Assembly (NCBI GenBank): GCA_020248265.1 | Contig: JADCHX010000004.1 | Location: 539,473-603,472 of the forward strand | Source of the DNA: Rhodocyclaceae bacterium | GTDB taxonomy: Bacteria > Pseudomonadota > Gammaproteobacteria > Burkholderiales > CAIKXV01 | Direction: 5' to 3' | DNA length: 64,000 bases | In this document: one piece after another, positions 50,598 to 59,732 of the stretch | Numbering within the stretch: position 1 is the stretch's first letter | Layout of the letters: every line of letters begins with the position of its first letter | Notes under the pieces: model-generated | Told to the model about the DNA's origin: nothing | The model's database searches: none | The model's input: the letters and a program-made list of their open reading frames with translations, nothing else | Position numbers and translations under genes: made by a program

Positions 50598-51239
50598 CTA
50601 TCTGCTCCCGTACAGGGCACGGTATCTCTCGACGGCGGCCAGGGAGGCCGACATCGCGGGATCGTTCGACAGGTAGTCGACGATGTCATCCAGGTTCGCG
50701 ATGCTTACCACCGGCAGCCCCATCTGGCTTCGTACTTCCTCGACCGCCGAGAGCGCGCCGGTGCCGCGTTCCATCCGGTCCAGGGCGATGACCACGCCTG
50801 CCGCGCGGGCGCCGCCCGCTGCGATGTGTGTCAGCGACTCACGCACCGACGTGCCGGCGGAGATCACGTCGTCGATGATCAGTACCGCACCTTTCAGGCG
50901 CGCGCCGATGATCGATCCGCCTTCGCCGTGGTCCTTGATCTCCTTGCGATTGAACGCGTACGGGAAGTTCTGTCCGCGCCGGGCCAGTGCGATCGCGACG
51001 CCGGCCACCAGAGGGATGCCCTTGTATGCCGGCCCGTACAGCATGTCGAACCGGATGCCCGATTCGAGGATGGTCGATGCATAAAGTTCCGTGAGCCTGC
51101 CGAGGGCTGCGCCGTCGTTGAACAGCCCGGCGTCGAAAAAATACGGGGAATCCCTGCCCGCCTTTGTCACAAAGTGACCAAAACGTAAGGCCTGGCATTC
51201 CGTGGCGAAGGTGACGAACTGTTTACGGTAACTGTCCAT
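50598..51239 (-). CDS. pyrE: Orotate phosphoribosyltransferase
   Basis: PyrE makes OMP from orotate and PRPP in pyrimidine synthesis. The 213-residue protein has the PRPP motif VLIIDDVISAGTS, YGPAYKGIPLVAGVAIAL and FNRKEIKDHGEGG (catalytic loop). It is divergent from xth across 218 bp, a common betaproteobacterial arrangement. Confidence 0.96.
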   Translation of the reverse strand: MDSYRKQFVTFATECQALRFGHFVTKAGRDSPYFFDAGLFNDGAALGRLTELYASTILESGIRFDMLYGPAYKGIPLVAGVAIALARRGQNFPYAFNRKEIKDHGEGGSIIGARLKGAVLIIDDVISAGTSVRESLTHIAAGGARAAGVVIALDRMERGTGALSAVEEVRSQMGLPVVSIANLDDIVDYLSNDPAMSASLAAVERYRALYGSR

Positions 51240-51457
51240 CGGTCAGTGCAATAGGGGAAAGTGACTCGTTCGAGGGAATCCTGGGCTCTACGCCGGGGTA
51301 CCCTGTAAACTCGGGCTGTTTGTCGGCGTCAGGAAGCGCCTGGGCGGATGTTCGCGACCCGCACGGACCGGATCCTTAGCGAATTTCGTGCCGAAGGTGC
51401 CTGCCGCAGTCTGCAGATGCACACTTTTCCGCAGCCCCCGTCTCCGTTCATGATCTC

Positions 51458-52234
51458 ATGCTTCGCCTGACTACTGCCAACGTCAACGGAATCCGCTCCG
51501 CCGCCGCCAAGGGCTTCTTCGAATGGATGCCGCACAGCCGCGCCGACATCGTCTGCCTGCAGGAGGTGAAGGCGCAGGTGTGCGATCTCGACGCAGGTCT
51601 GACCGCGCCGAATGGGTGGTCCGCGGCGTTCCACTGCGCGCAGAAGCGCGGCTACAGCGGTGTGGCGATCTATTCACGTCGTCCGCCCGATCGTGTCATC
51701 GAAGGGTTGGGCGTTCCCGAGATCGACTGCGAAGGCCGTTTCCTGCGCTGCGATTACGGCGATCTCTCCATCGTGTCGGTGTACCTGCCGTCCGGGTCGG
51801 CCGGACCGCACCGGCAGGCCGCGAAGTTCTCGTTCCTTGCGCAGTTCATGCCGGTGCTGCTGAGGCTGCGCGCCGAGCAGCGCCAGTTCATCCTGTGCGG
51901 CGACTGGAACATCGCGCACCAGGCGATCGACCTGAAGAACTGGCGCAGTAACCAGAAGAATTCCGGTTTCCTTCCGGAAGAACGTGCATGGCTGAGTCAA
52001 GTCTTCGATCAGCATGGCTGGGTGGACGTGTTCCGCAGGGTCGACGATCGCCCGGAGCAGTACACATGGTGGTCCAACCGCGGGCAATCCTGGGCGAAGA
52101 ACGTCGGCTGGCGCATCGATTACCAGATCGCCACGCCCGGGGTCGCGCAGTCCGCGGTGCGTGCATCGATCTACAAGGAACAGCGCTTCTCCGACCATGC
52201 GCCGCTGACCATCGACTACGACCTCGAATGGTGA
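51458..52234 (+). CDS. xth: Exodeoxyribonuclease III
   Basis: This AP endonuclease/3' exonuclease acts in base-excision repair. The 258-residue protein has LTTANVNGIRSAAAKGF, VCLQEVKAQ (metal-binding Glu), GDWNIAHQAIDLKNW and the final SDHAPLTIDYDL with the catalytic Asp-His. The start MLRLTTANVNG has no clear Shine-Dalgarno but agrees with homologues. The transporter gene starts 4 bp after the stop. Confidence 0.93.
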   Translation: MLRLTTANVNGIRSAAAKGFFEWMPHSRADIVCLQEVKAQVCDLDAGLTAPNGWSAAFHCAQKRGYSGVAIYSRRPPDRVIEGLGVPEIDCEGRFLRCDYGDLSIVSVYLPSGSAGPHRQAAKFSFLAQFMPVLLRLRAEQRQFILCGDWNIAHQAIDLKNWRSNQKNSGFLPEERAWLSQVFDQHGWVDVFRRVDDRPEQYTWWSNRGQSWAKNVGWRIDYQIATPGVAQSAVRASIYKEQRFSDHAPLTIDYDLEW

Positions 52235-52238
52235 CGCG

Positions 52239-53723
52239 ATGAGCGAGGCTGGACGCACCGGAGGGGCGGTGGGCGCGGTCGGCCCCGCTTCGTTGCCGGC
52301 GGCTTCATCCCAGCAGTTGCCACGTCCGGGCTGGCGCGGATGGATCGATGCAGCCAGGGTCTACGGCGAGCCACCGGTCGCGCGGATGCTTCTGCTCGGC
52401 TTCTCGGCCGGCCTGCCGCTGCTGCTGGTGTTCGGCACGCTGTCGTTCTGGCTGCGTGAGGCGGGCATCGACCGCACGACGATCGGCTTTCTCAGCTGGG
52501 TCGCGCTCGCCTATGCGTTCAAGTGGGCATGGGCCCCGCTGGTGGACCGGCTGCCGATCCCGCTGCTCACGCGCCGCCTGGGACGCCGGCGCAGCTGGCT
52601 GCTGCTGGCGCAGGCCACGATCATCGCTGCACTGTGTGGCATGGCGATGTCGGACCCGCAGCAGGCGCTGCAGCCGCTGATCCTGTTCGCGCTGCTGCTC
52701 GCATTCGCGTCCGCCACCCAGGACATCGCGCTCGATGCGTTCCGCATCGAATCGGCCGGCGTCGAGCGGCAGGCGGCGATGGCGGCGGCCTACCAGACCG
52801 GGTACCGGCTGGCGATGATCTGGGCCGGTGCCGGCGTGCTCTGGGTGGCTGCACGGTTCGATCCGAGCGAGGCGACCTACGAGCAGGCACCGTGGATGGT
52901 CGCCTACCTGGTGATGGCTGCGTCGATGCTGATCGGCGTCGTGACCGTGCTGCTGTCGCCCGAGCCCGCCGTTCGGCCCTTGCCCGGTGCAGCCGAAGCC
53001 GAGCATGCGATGGCCGAGCGCCTGGCACTGCGCCTGCCGCGCTGGCTGGCACGTTTCGCTGCCTGGCTGCACGGCGCGGCGGTGAATCCGTTCGTCGACT
53101 TCGTCGTGCGCTACCGCTGGCATGCGTTGCTTATCCTCGCGCTGATCTCGGTCTACCGCATCTCCGACGTGGTGATGGGCGTGATGGCCAATCCGTTCTA
53201 CCGCGACATGGGCTTCACCAAGGACGAGGTGGCTGCCGTGTCGAAGGTGTACGGGCTGATCATGACGCTTGCCGGCGTCGGCCTCGGCGGCGTGATGGCG
53301 ATGAAGCTTGGCGTCACGCGTGTACTTTTCCTGGGCGCGGTGCTGTCCGCGCTGACCAACCTGCTGTTCGCATGGCTGGCCGGACGTGGCCATGACCTGA
53401 ACGCGCTGATCTGGATCGTCTCGGCCGACAACCTGTCCGCCGGCATCGCCTCCTCGGCATTCATTGCCTACCTGTCCGGTCTGACCAACGTCTCCTACTC
53501 GGCCACCCAGTACGCGCTGTTCACGTCCATCATGCTGCTGTTGCCGAAGTTCCTCGCCGGCTTCTCGGGCTGGGCGGTCGATCAGGTCGGTTATGGCTGG
53601 TTCTTCACCGGCACCGCGCTGCTCGGCCTGCCAGTGCTGGCGCTGGTATGGCTCGCTGGCCGGGTCGCGAAGCCGCCGCCATCGGCACCGCCGGGCGCTG
53701 CGACCGCCGCGGCGGTGATGTAG
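52239..53723 (+). CDS. ampG: AmpG-like MFS muropeptide permease
   Basis: This 494-residue MFS transporter has about twelve to fourteen helices and the AmpG-type start LLLGFSAGLPLLLVFGTLSF, then WAWAPLVDRLPIPLL and ATQDIALDAFRIE. AmpG imports GlcNAc-anhydroMurNAc peptides for cell-wall recycling, and in some bacteria signals to AmpC induction. It is placed 4 bp after xth, probably the same transcript. The N-terminal 35 residues are variable and low in complexity. Confidence 0.85.
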   Translation: MSEAGRTGGAVGAVGPASLPAASSQQLPRPGWRGWIDAARVYGEPPVARMLLLGFSAGLPLLLVFGTLSFWLREAGIDRTTIGFLSWVALAYAFKWAWAPLVDRLPIPLLTRRLGRRRSWLLLAQATIIAALCGMAMSDPQQALQPLILFALLLAFASATQDIALDAFRIESAGVERQAAMAAAYQTGYRLAMIWAGAGVLWVAARFDPSEATYEQAPWMVAYLVMAASMLIGVVTVLLSPEPAVRPLPGAAEAEHAMAERLALRLPRWLARFAAWLHGAAVNPFVDFVVRYRWHALLILALISVYRISDVVMGVMANPFYRDMGFTKDEVAAVSKVYGLIMTLAGVGLGGVMAMKLGVTRVLFLGAVLSALTNLLFAWLAGRGHDLNALIWIVSADNLSAGIASSAFIAYLSGLTNVSYSATQYALFTSIMLLLPKFLAGFSGWAVDQVGYGWFFTGTALLGLPVLALVWLAGRVAKPPPSAPPGAATAAAVM

Positions 53724-53771
53724 TCTCGGGCACACGAATGGCCGGAGCACCGGTCCATTGAGGAGGAGTGG

Positions 53772-54839
53772 ATGAAGCTGCTGCCCAGTTACCGCGACCG
53801 GCGTGCCTGCACGACGGTCACTTCGAGCCTGCCGGGGCGTGTTCCATGCCGGGTCCCGGGCAAGGCCGCGCGAGCGGCCGTCGTGCTGGCCGGTGCGGCG
53901 ATGGTCCTCGCCCCCATCGCGGCAGGCGCGCAGAGTCGTGCCGCTGCCGACTTCCCCACGCGGCCGATCCGCATCATCATCGGCTTCACGCCCGGGGGGC
54001 AGCCCGATATCTTCTCGCGCCTTATCGCCAGCCGGCTCACCGACGTGCTCGGTCAGAACGTGCTCGTCGACAACCGGCCCGGCGCGGGCGGCACCATCGG
54101 TGCGAAGCTGGTGGCCGATGCGGTGCCCGACGGGCACACGCTGCTCGCGGTCTCGGGCGCCCACGTGATCCAGCCGTCCGTGGCTCGGGTCACCTACGAC
54201 ACGGTGCGCGATTTCGCCGGCATCACCCAGATGTTCACCAGTGCCTACCTGCTGGTGGTGCCCAATTCACTGCCCGCGACTTCGGTCCGCGAGGTGGTGG
54301 CGCTGGCGCAGGCGAAGCCGGGCCAGCTCAACTACAGTTCCGCAGGCACCGGCAGCGGCACGCACTTCGCTGCCGAGATGTTCAAGGAAGCGGCGAAGAT
54401 CGACGCGGTGCATGTGCCCTACAAGGGCATTCCCGAGGCGCTCACCGACACCATCGCGGGACGGGTGCAGTTCTTCATGGCGCCGCTGTCGAGCGCGATG
54501 ACCATGGTCAAGGACGGCAAACTGCGCCCGATCGCCGTATCGACCGCGAAACGGGTGGGTACCCATCCCGAACTGCCGACCATCGCCGAGACCATCCCCG
54601 GCTTCGACTTCGACTCCTGGGGCGGCATGCTGGCGCCGGCGAAGACGCCGCGCCCGGTGATAGATCGCCTCAACGCCGAGATCGTGCGCGCGCTCGCGCT
54701 GCCGGACATCATCGCGCGCATGCGTGCGCTGGGGGCCGAGCCCGTGGCCGGGACGCCGCAGGCGTTCGACCGCTTCATCCGGGAGCAGCTTGCCGTGATC
54801 GCTGCGGTGGCGAAGCGCGCGGGGATCAACCCGCCCTGA
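53772..54839 (+). CDS. Bug/TctC-type periplasmic solute receptor 2
   Basis: This 355-residue receptor has a long basic leader before the hydrophobic signal (VLAGAAMVLAPIAAGAQS). Family motifs follow: FPTRPIRIIIGFTPGGQPDI, NVLVDNRPGAGGTIG, VPYKGIPEALTDTIAG and ELPTIAETIPGF. GAGGAGG before the ATG gives a clear start. It is convergent with a third receptor and adjacent to a catabolic gene trio. Ligand unknown. Confidence 0.9.
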   Translation: MKLLPSYRDRRACTTVTSSLPGRVPCRVPGKAARAAVVLAGAAMVLAPIAAGAQSRAAADFPTRPIRIIIGFTPGGQPDIFSRLIASRLTDVLGQNVLVDNRPGAGGTIGAKLVADAVPDGHTLLAVSGAHVIQPSVARVTYDTVRDFAGITQMFTSAYLLVVPNSLPATSVREVVALAQAKPGQLNYSSAGTGSGTHFAAEMFKEAAKIDAVHVPYKGIPEALTDTIAGRVQFFMAPLSSAMTMVKDGKLRPIAVSTAKRVGTHPELPTIAETIPGFDFDSWGGMLAPAKTPRPVIDRLNAEIVRALALPDIIARMRALGAEPVAGTPQAFDRFIREQLAVIAAVAKRAGINPP

Positions 54840-54866
54840 GCGCGGCGCACAGGGCGGTACCGGGGC

Positions 54867-55916
54867 TCACTCGATCACGATCTTCTGCTCGCGGATCACC
54901 CGGCCCCAGCGTTCGATCTGGGTGCGGATCCACTTGTCTGCCTGGGCCGGCGTGCTGCCCACCGCTTCCAGGCCCTGCTCGCCGAGCCGCTCGCGCATCT
55001 CGGGCTGGGCGAGGATCTTCACCGTCTCGGCGTGCACGCGGGCGATGATCTCGGCCGGGGTCCGTGCCGGTGCGAGCAGTGCGACCCATGACTCAGCCTC
55101 GAAGCCGGGCAGCGTCTCGTTCATCGTCGGCACCCCGGGCAGCGCCGGGCTGCGCTTCTCGGATGTCACCGCGATCGCGCGCAGCTTGCCCGCCTTCCAG
55201 TGGCCGGAGATGCTGGGCACGGTCGCGAACATCGCATCCACCTGGCCGCCGATCAGGTCGGCCAGCGCGCCCGATGCGCCCTTGTACGGGACCTGGGTGA
55301 CTTCGACCTTCGCGGTGAGCTCGAGCAGTTCCACCAGCAGCCGCGCCGGCGAGCCCGGCCCGACGATCGCATTGTTCAGCGCACCCGGCTTCGCACGCGC
55401 CAGCGCCAGCAGGTCCTTCACGCTCTTCGCCGGTACCGCCGGATGCACCACCAGCACCAGCGGCCCACGCACCAGCAGCGAGATCGGTGCCAGGTCGTTC
55501 ACGGTGTCGTAGGCGATGCTCTTGAACAGGTGCGGATTGGTGGCATGGCTGTCGAACACGGCAAGCAGCGTGTAGCCATCGGGAGCGGCCTTCACCGCGG
55601 CGGCCGTGCCGATGGTGCCGCCGGCACCGGCGCGGTTCTCGACGATCAGCGGCTGGCCCAGGGCCTCGCCCAGCCGCGTGCCGACCAGCCGTGCGGTGAT
55701 GTCGGCCAGGCCCGCCGGTGCGTTGGGCACGATCAGGCGGATCGGCCGCGACGGCCAGGCGGTGCCGGGTGTGGTCTGCGCCGAAGCGGTGGCGACGCAG
55801 AGGGCGGCGCTGCAGGCCGCGGCAATCTGCAACGAAAGGGCGGACGTGCGCCGCCACGGCGCGACGCGAGAGCGCGCGGCACGATGGCTGCCCGGCGCGG
55901 TGCATGGGTTCGACAC
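54867..55916 (-). CDS. Bug/TctC-type periplasmic solute receptor 3
   Basis: This 349-residue receptor has a signal peptide (LQIAAACSAALCVATASAQ), WPSRPIRLIVPNAPAGLADI, QPLIVENRAGAGGTIG, VPYKGASGALADLIGG and ALPGVPTMNETLPGF. It is divergent from the aldolase gene across 136 bp. The two could share regulation and substrate class, for example an aromatic or hydroxy acid. Confidence 0.9.
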   Translation of the reverse strand: MSNPCTAPGSHRAARSRVAPWRRTSALSLQIAAACSAALCVATASAQTTPGTAWPSRPIRLIVPNAPAGLADITARLVGTRLGEALGQPLIVENRAGAGGTIGTAAAVKAAPDGYTLLAVFDSHATNPHLFKSIAYDTVNDLAPISLLVRGPLVLVVHPAVPAKSVKDLLALARAKPGALNNAIVGPGSPARLLVELLELTAKVEVTQVPYKGASGALADLIGGQVDAMFATVPSISGHWKAGKLRAIAVTSEKRSPALPGVPTMNETLPGFEAESWVALLAPARTPAEIIARVHAETVKILAQPEMRERLGEQGLEAVGSTPAQADKWIRTQIERWGRVIREQKIVIE

Positions 55917-56052
55917 GGTTCTGGTCCTCCGGATGGCCGGGCCCTTTTGACGGCAACCTCGGCTGCGGGTAAGTTTGACGCATCATGCAGATCCCTGCAT
56001 GCCTGCATTGCCGCACCCTGCAGCCGCACCTGCACCCCAGCCGAGCCGCCCC

Positions 56053-56838
56053 ATGCCCGATACGAACGACACCGCCGCCTCGCCAGGCAGCAGCCTGCAG
56101 GGCTCGGTCAGCCCCGCCGAGTGGACGCTGCGTTGCGAACTCGCAGCCGCGCACCGCCTGGTCGCGCATTTCACGTTCGTCGACATGACCTACAACCACA
56201 TCTCGGCGCGCTGTCCGGACAACCCTGAGCACTTCCTGGTCAAGGCCGACAACGTGTTCATGGAGCAGGTCACCGCATCCAACCTGGTGAAGTACGACCT
56301 GTCCGGCCGGCAGGTGGCGCCCTCGGCATGGAAGGCCAGCCCTGCCGCCTACAACGTGCATGCCTCGGTGCTGTCGGCGCGCCCCGAGATCATGTCCGCG
56401 GTGCATACGCATTCGCCGGCGAACCTCGCGGTGTCGGCGCAGGCCGACGGGCTGCTGCCGCTGACGCAGCAGGCGATGCGCTTCTACGAACGCATCGCCT
56501 ATTATCCGAACGAGGTCGACGACACCACGCGCGAGGGCACCGACTTCATGGCGAAGGCGCTTGGCGACAAGTGGGTGATGATTCTCGAGAACCACGGTGC
56601 GCTGGTCTGTGGCACGACCATCGCCGAGGCGTACATCTATCATCACTTCTTCGAACTGGCCTGCCGCGCGCAGATCGGCGCGCTCGCCGGCGGAGTGAAG
56701 CTCAAGGTGCCGTCGCACGAGACCTGCGTCGAGCGGGCGCGCAAGTTCGGACGCATCGGTGCCTACGATTCGAAGAGCCGCGACTGGGTAGCCAGCATGG
56801 CCCTGGTCGAGAAGCACCACCCCGACTACCGCAGCTGA
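56053..56838 (+). CDS. Class II aldolase/adducin family protein
   Basis: This 261-residue protein has the zinc-binding HTHSPANLAVSA near residue 116-118 and ENHGALVCG further on, which supplies another His ligand. MTYNHISARCPDN is typical of the family N-terminal half. Members are metal-dependent aldolases or decarboxylases acting on sugar phosphates or hydroxy acids. The start at 56053 (MPDTNDT) is chosen over 55975, since the extension is low-complexity Pro/Ala. It leads a putative catabolic operon. Confidence 0.82.
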   Translation: MPDTNDTAASPGSSLQGSVSPAEWTLRCELAAAHRLVAHFTFVDMTYNHISARCPDNPEHFLVKADNVFMEQVTASNLVKYDLSGRQVAPSAWKASPAAYNVHASVLSARPEIMSAVHTHSPANLAVSAQADGLLPLTQQAMRFYERIAYYPNEVDDTTREGTDFMAKALGDKWVMILENHGALVCGTTIAEAYIYHHFFELACRAQIGALAGGVKLKVPSHETCVERARKFGRIGAYDSKSRDWVASMALVEKHHPDYRS

Positions 56839-56919
56839 CCGCCCACCGGCAGGTCGGTTCGCATCCACGACGATGCGGGCGCCGGGGCGAGCCCGGTACT
56901 GCCCGCGACAGGAGGAATC

Positions 56920-57834
56920 TTGGCGCAGTTCAAGTTGCTGAATCAGCGCGGTGCCGACGGCACGCCGCGCGCGGCCATCCTGGCCGATGATGACCGTGTG
57001 ATCGACCTGCTCGATGCGCTGCCGGGCACGTCCTGGGCCGCGTCGACGCTCTCGGTGCTCGGCGCCTGGGACATCGCCGAGCCCGCGCTGGCGGCGCTCG
57101 CCGGCGCATCCGGGGTTGCCTCGCGCCCGCTGTCTTCGGTCGAACTGATGGCGCCGCTGCTGTACCCGCCGGCGATCTACTGCACCGGCGCGAACTACCA
57201 GGCCCATGCCGGCGAGATGTCCGCCGAAGGCGCTGGCGTCGACAAGGCGAACACCCAGCCCTACCTGTTCCTGAAGTCGGGCCCGCACTGCGTGGTCGGG
57301 CCGAAGGACGAGATCCGCCTGCCGGCGATCTCGAAGAAGGTCGACTGGGAGGGCGAGTTCGCGGTGGTGATCGGCCGGCGCGCGCGCAACGTCGCGCTCG
57401 CCGATGCGATGAAGTACGTGGCCGGCTACACCGTGATGAACGACGTCTCGCTGCGCGACCTGTCGCGCCGTCCCGACTGGCCGCGCTGGAACATCGACTG
57501 GTTCGGCCACAAGAACTTCGAGACCGGCGCGCCGATGGGGCCGTGGATCGTGCCTGCATCCCAGGTGCCCGACCCGTACGCCTGTCGGCTGGAGACCTGG
57601 GTCAACCAGGAGCGGATGCAGGACACGCTCGTCGCCGACCTGATCTTCAACGTCGCCGAACTCATCGAATACCTGAGCCGCCGGATGACACTGCTGCCCG
57701 GGGACGTGATCGCGACCGGGACGCCGTCGGGCGTCGGGCGCCCGCGCGGCATCTTCCTCAAGCCTGGCGACCGGGTGCGGGTGACGATCTCCGGTATCGG
57801 GACGATCGACAATCCCGTGGTGCAGGGCGAGTAG
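56920..57834 (+). CDS. Fumarylacetoacetate hydrolase family protein
   Basis: This 304-residue FAH-domain enzyme has the metal ligands in DWEGEFAVVIGRRARN, plus KNFETGAPMGPWIVP and PGDVIATGTPSGVG. Members hydrolyse, decarboxylate or hydrate C-C bonds of oxo-acids in aromatic catabolism. The start is a TTG at 56920 supported by an excellent AGGAGG five bases upstream. It lies between the aldolase and the VOC gene. Confidence 0.88.
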   Translation: MAQFKLLNQRGADGTPRAAILADDDRVIDLLDALPGTSWAASTLSVLGAWDIAEPALAALAGASGVASRPLSSVELMAPLLYPPAIYCTGANYQAHAGEMSAEGAGVDKANTQPYLFLKSGPHCVVGPKDEIRLPAISKKVDWEGEFAVVIGRRARNVALADAMKYVAGYTVMNDVSLRDLSRRPDWPRWNIDWFGHKNFETGAPMGPWIVPASQVPDPYACRLETWVNQERMQDTLVADLIFNVAELIEYLSRRMTLLPGDVIATGTPSGVGRPRGIFLKPGDRVRVTISGIGTIDNPVVQGE

Positions 57835-57846
57835 GCTGCGGCGCCG

Positions 57847-59094
57847 ATGGCCGACGCGGGGATCTCGGATACGCAGGCGGATCGTCGCTACGATGTCGGC
57901 GGCGTGCTGCTCGACCGGCCGTTCCGCATTCGCCGGCTGGGGCACTTCGGCTACAACGTCGATGACATCGCCGCGTGCCTGGAGTTCTATTGCGAATGGC
58001 TGGGCCTGCGCATCTCCGATCCGCAGGACCTCGCGGCGAACCATCCCAAGCGCGACGAACTCAAGGCTCTCGGCGACACGAACCTGTACTTCATCCGCCA
58101 CGGCACCGACCATCATTCATTCGTGTTGTTCAACCGGCGGGTGTTCAACGCGCTGGGCCGCGCAGATGCGCTGCCGCCCGCGGTCGACCTGAACCAGCTC
58201 ACATGGCAGGTGGGGAGCCTTGCCGAAGTGTCGAATGCGATCGACTACTTCGCCGGGCATGGCATCGCGATCAACCGCGTTGGTCGGGACATGCCGGGCT
58301 CGAACTGGCACGTGTACCCGATGGACCCGGAAGGACATCGCAACGAGCTCTATTACGGCATCGAGCAGATCGGCTGGGCGGGGACCGCCAAGCCGCGCGC
58401 GATGCACGAGCGCGGCTTCCGTCAGCGCCCGACCCTGCCGCAGGTCGGTGAACTCGCCGAGGTCGAGCGGATGCTCGCCCAGGGCATCGATCCGTCGTCC
58501 GGGTACCGGCATCCAGAGGCGCTGCCGGCCGTGCACGATGTCGACGGCGTGCTGCTCGCACGCCCGTTCAAGATCGTGCGGCACGGGCCCCTGCGCCTGT
58601 TCTGCAACGACATCGACGCGATGGCGACTTTCTATGTCGAGAGGCTCGGCTTCATCCTGACCGAAGCCGTCGAGTGGCAGGGCCATCGCTGCCTGTTCCT
58701 GCGCTGCAATACCGAACACCATTCGCTGGCGCTGTACCCGGCTGCCGTGCGCGATGCGCTGGGATGGCCGGGCCCGTCGACCGTCCTGAGCTTCGGGATG
58801 CAGGTGGCGACCTATCGCCAGCTGAAGGCAGCCATCGCCTGGCTGGAAGATCGGGGCTGCCGCTTCGTCGACCTGCCGGCGGCCCTGAGCCCCGGAATCG
58901 ACTGGTTCGCCATGGCGCTCGACCCGGCAGGCCATGGCGTGCAGCTCTACTTCTCGATGGAGCAGGTCGGACGTGGCGGCCTTGCGTCGCCGCGCGCGCA
59001 GCGAATCTTGCCGCCGTACGGGCAATGGCCGGCGGTTGTCGAGCCGACGCCCGATGTCTACATGGGCGAGGCGTTCCCGGGCCCCTGGGGCTGA
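57847..59094 (+). CDS. Double VOC-domain, extradiol-dioxygenase-like protein
   Basis: The 415-residue protein has two vicinal-oxygen-chelate modules. In the first, His33 (LGHFGYNV), His89 or His90 (TDHHSF) and Glu167 (NELYY) fit the 2-His-1-carboxylate metal site. In the second, the matching positions are His (RHGPLRLF), His (EHHSLALY) and Gln (VQLYF) in place of Glu. Canonical type I extradiol dioxygenases keep the site in the C-terminal module, so the order here is unusual. It starts 12 bp after the FAH-family gene, consistent with ring cleavage plus hydrolysis. Confidence 0.82.
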   Translation: MADAGISDTQADRRYDVGGVLLDRPFRIRRLGHFGYNVDDIAACLEFYCEWLGLRISDPQDLAANHPKRDELKALGDTNLYFIRHGTDHHSFVLFNRRVFNALGRADALPPAVDLNQLTWQVGSLAEVSNAIDYFAGHGIAINRVGRDMPGSNWHVYPMDPEGHRNELYYGIEQIGWAGTAKPRAMHERGFRQRPTLPQVGELAEVERMLAQGIDPSSGYRHPEALPAVHDVDGVLLARPFKIVRHGPLRLFCNDIDAMATFYVERLGFILTEAVEWQGHRCLFLRCNTEHHSLALYPAAVRDALGWPGPSTVLSFGMQVATYRQLKAAIAWLEDRGCRFVDLPAALSPGIDWFAMALDPAGHGVQLYFSMEQVGRGGLASPRAQRILPPYGQWPAVVEPTPDVYMGEAFPGPWG

Positions 59095-59135
59095 AGCGTC
59101 GTGCGCGGGCGCATCGCCTCTGCGCCGCGCGGCGA

Positions 59136-59732
59136 TCAGCCGCCGCCGCCGCTGCCGAAGCGGTACACGACTAGCGACCCGCGCAGGTTGGGCAGCGCGG
59201 TGACCTCACGCCCCTCGTGCAGTGCGATCCGCTCCAGGATGCGGATCCGGTGCTGCGCGCAGAACGCCTCGAAGTCGGTCATCGTGCACAGGTGGATGTT
59301 CGGCGTGTCGTACCAGTGGTGCGGGAATTCGTCGTTCACCGGCATGCGGCCCATGGCGAGCTGGATACGGTTGCGCCAGTAGCCGAAGTTCGGGAACGAC
59401 ACGATGCCCTCGCGGCCGACGCGCAGCATCTCAGACAGGATGCGTTCGCTGTTCTTCATCGCCTGCAGCGTGAGGGACAGCACCACGTAGTCGAACGACC
59501 CCGGATCGAACCCGGACAGGCCCGACTCGAGGTCCATCTGCAGCACGTTGATGCCGTTCTTCACGCAGGCCGGGATCTTCGCGTCGTCGATCTCGATACC
59601 GTAGCCGCGCACGTCCAGCGACTCGCGCAGGTGGCGCAGCAGCGAGCCGTCGCCGCAACCGAGGTCGAGCACCTTCGCGCCGCGGCCGATGCGCCCGGCG
59701 ATCACCGCGAAGTCGGCGCGCGGGCCCTTCAT
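59136..59732 (-). CDS. metW: Methionine biosynthesis protein MetW
   Basis: This 198-residue SAM-dependent-methyltransferase-like protein has motif [16 protein letters not shown]. It also has [18 protein letters not shown] and [15 protein letters not shown], typical of MetW. It associates with MetX and is needed for its activity in several proteobacteria. Its start overlaps the metX stop (ATGA). Confidence 0.93.
   Translation of the reverse strand: MKGPRADFAVIAGRIGRGAKVLDLGCGDGSLLRHLRESLDVRGYGIEIDDAKIPACVKNGINVLQMDLESGLSGFDPGSFDYVVLSLTLQAMKNSERILSEMLRVGREGIVSFPNFGYWRNRIQLAMGRMPVNDEFPHHWYDTPNIHLCTMTDFEAFCAQHRIRILERIALHEGREVTALPNLRGSLVVYRFGSGGGG

Noticed and set aside
51240-51457. tRNA or structured RNA between pyrE and xth
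   Set aside because: No cloverleaf or known RNA motif could be recognised; it is treated as a divergent promoter region.
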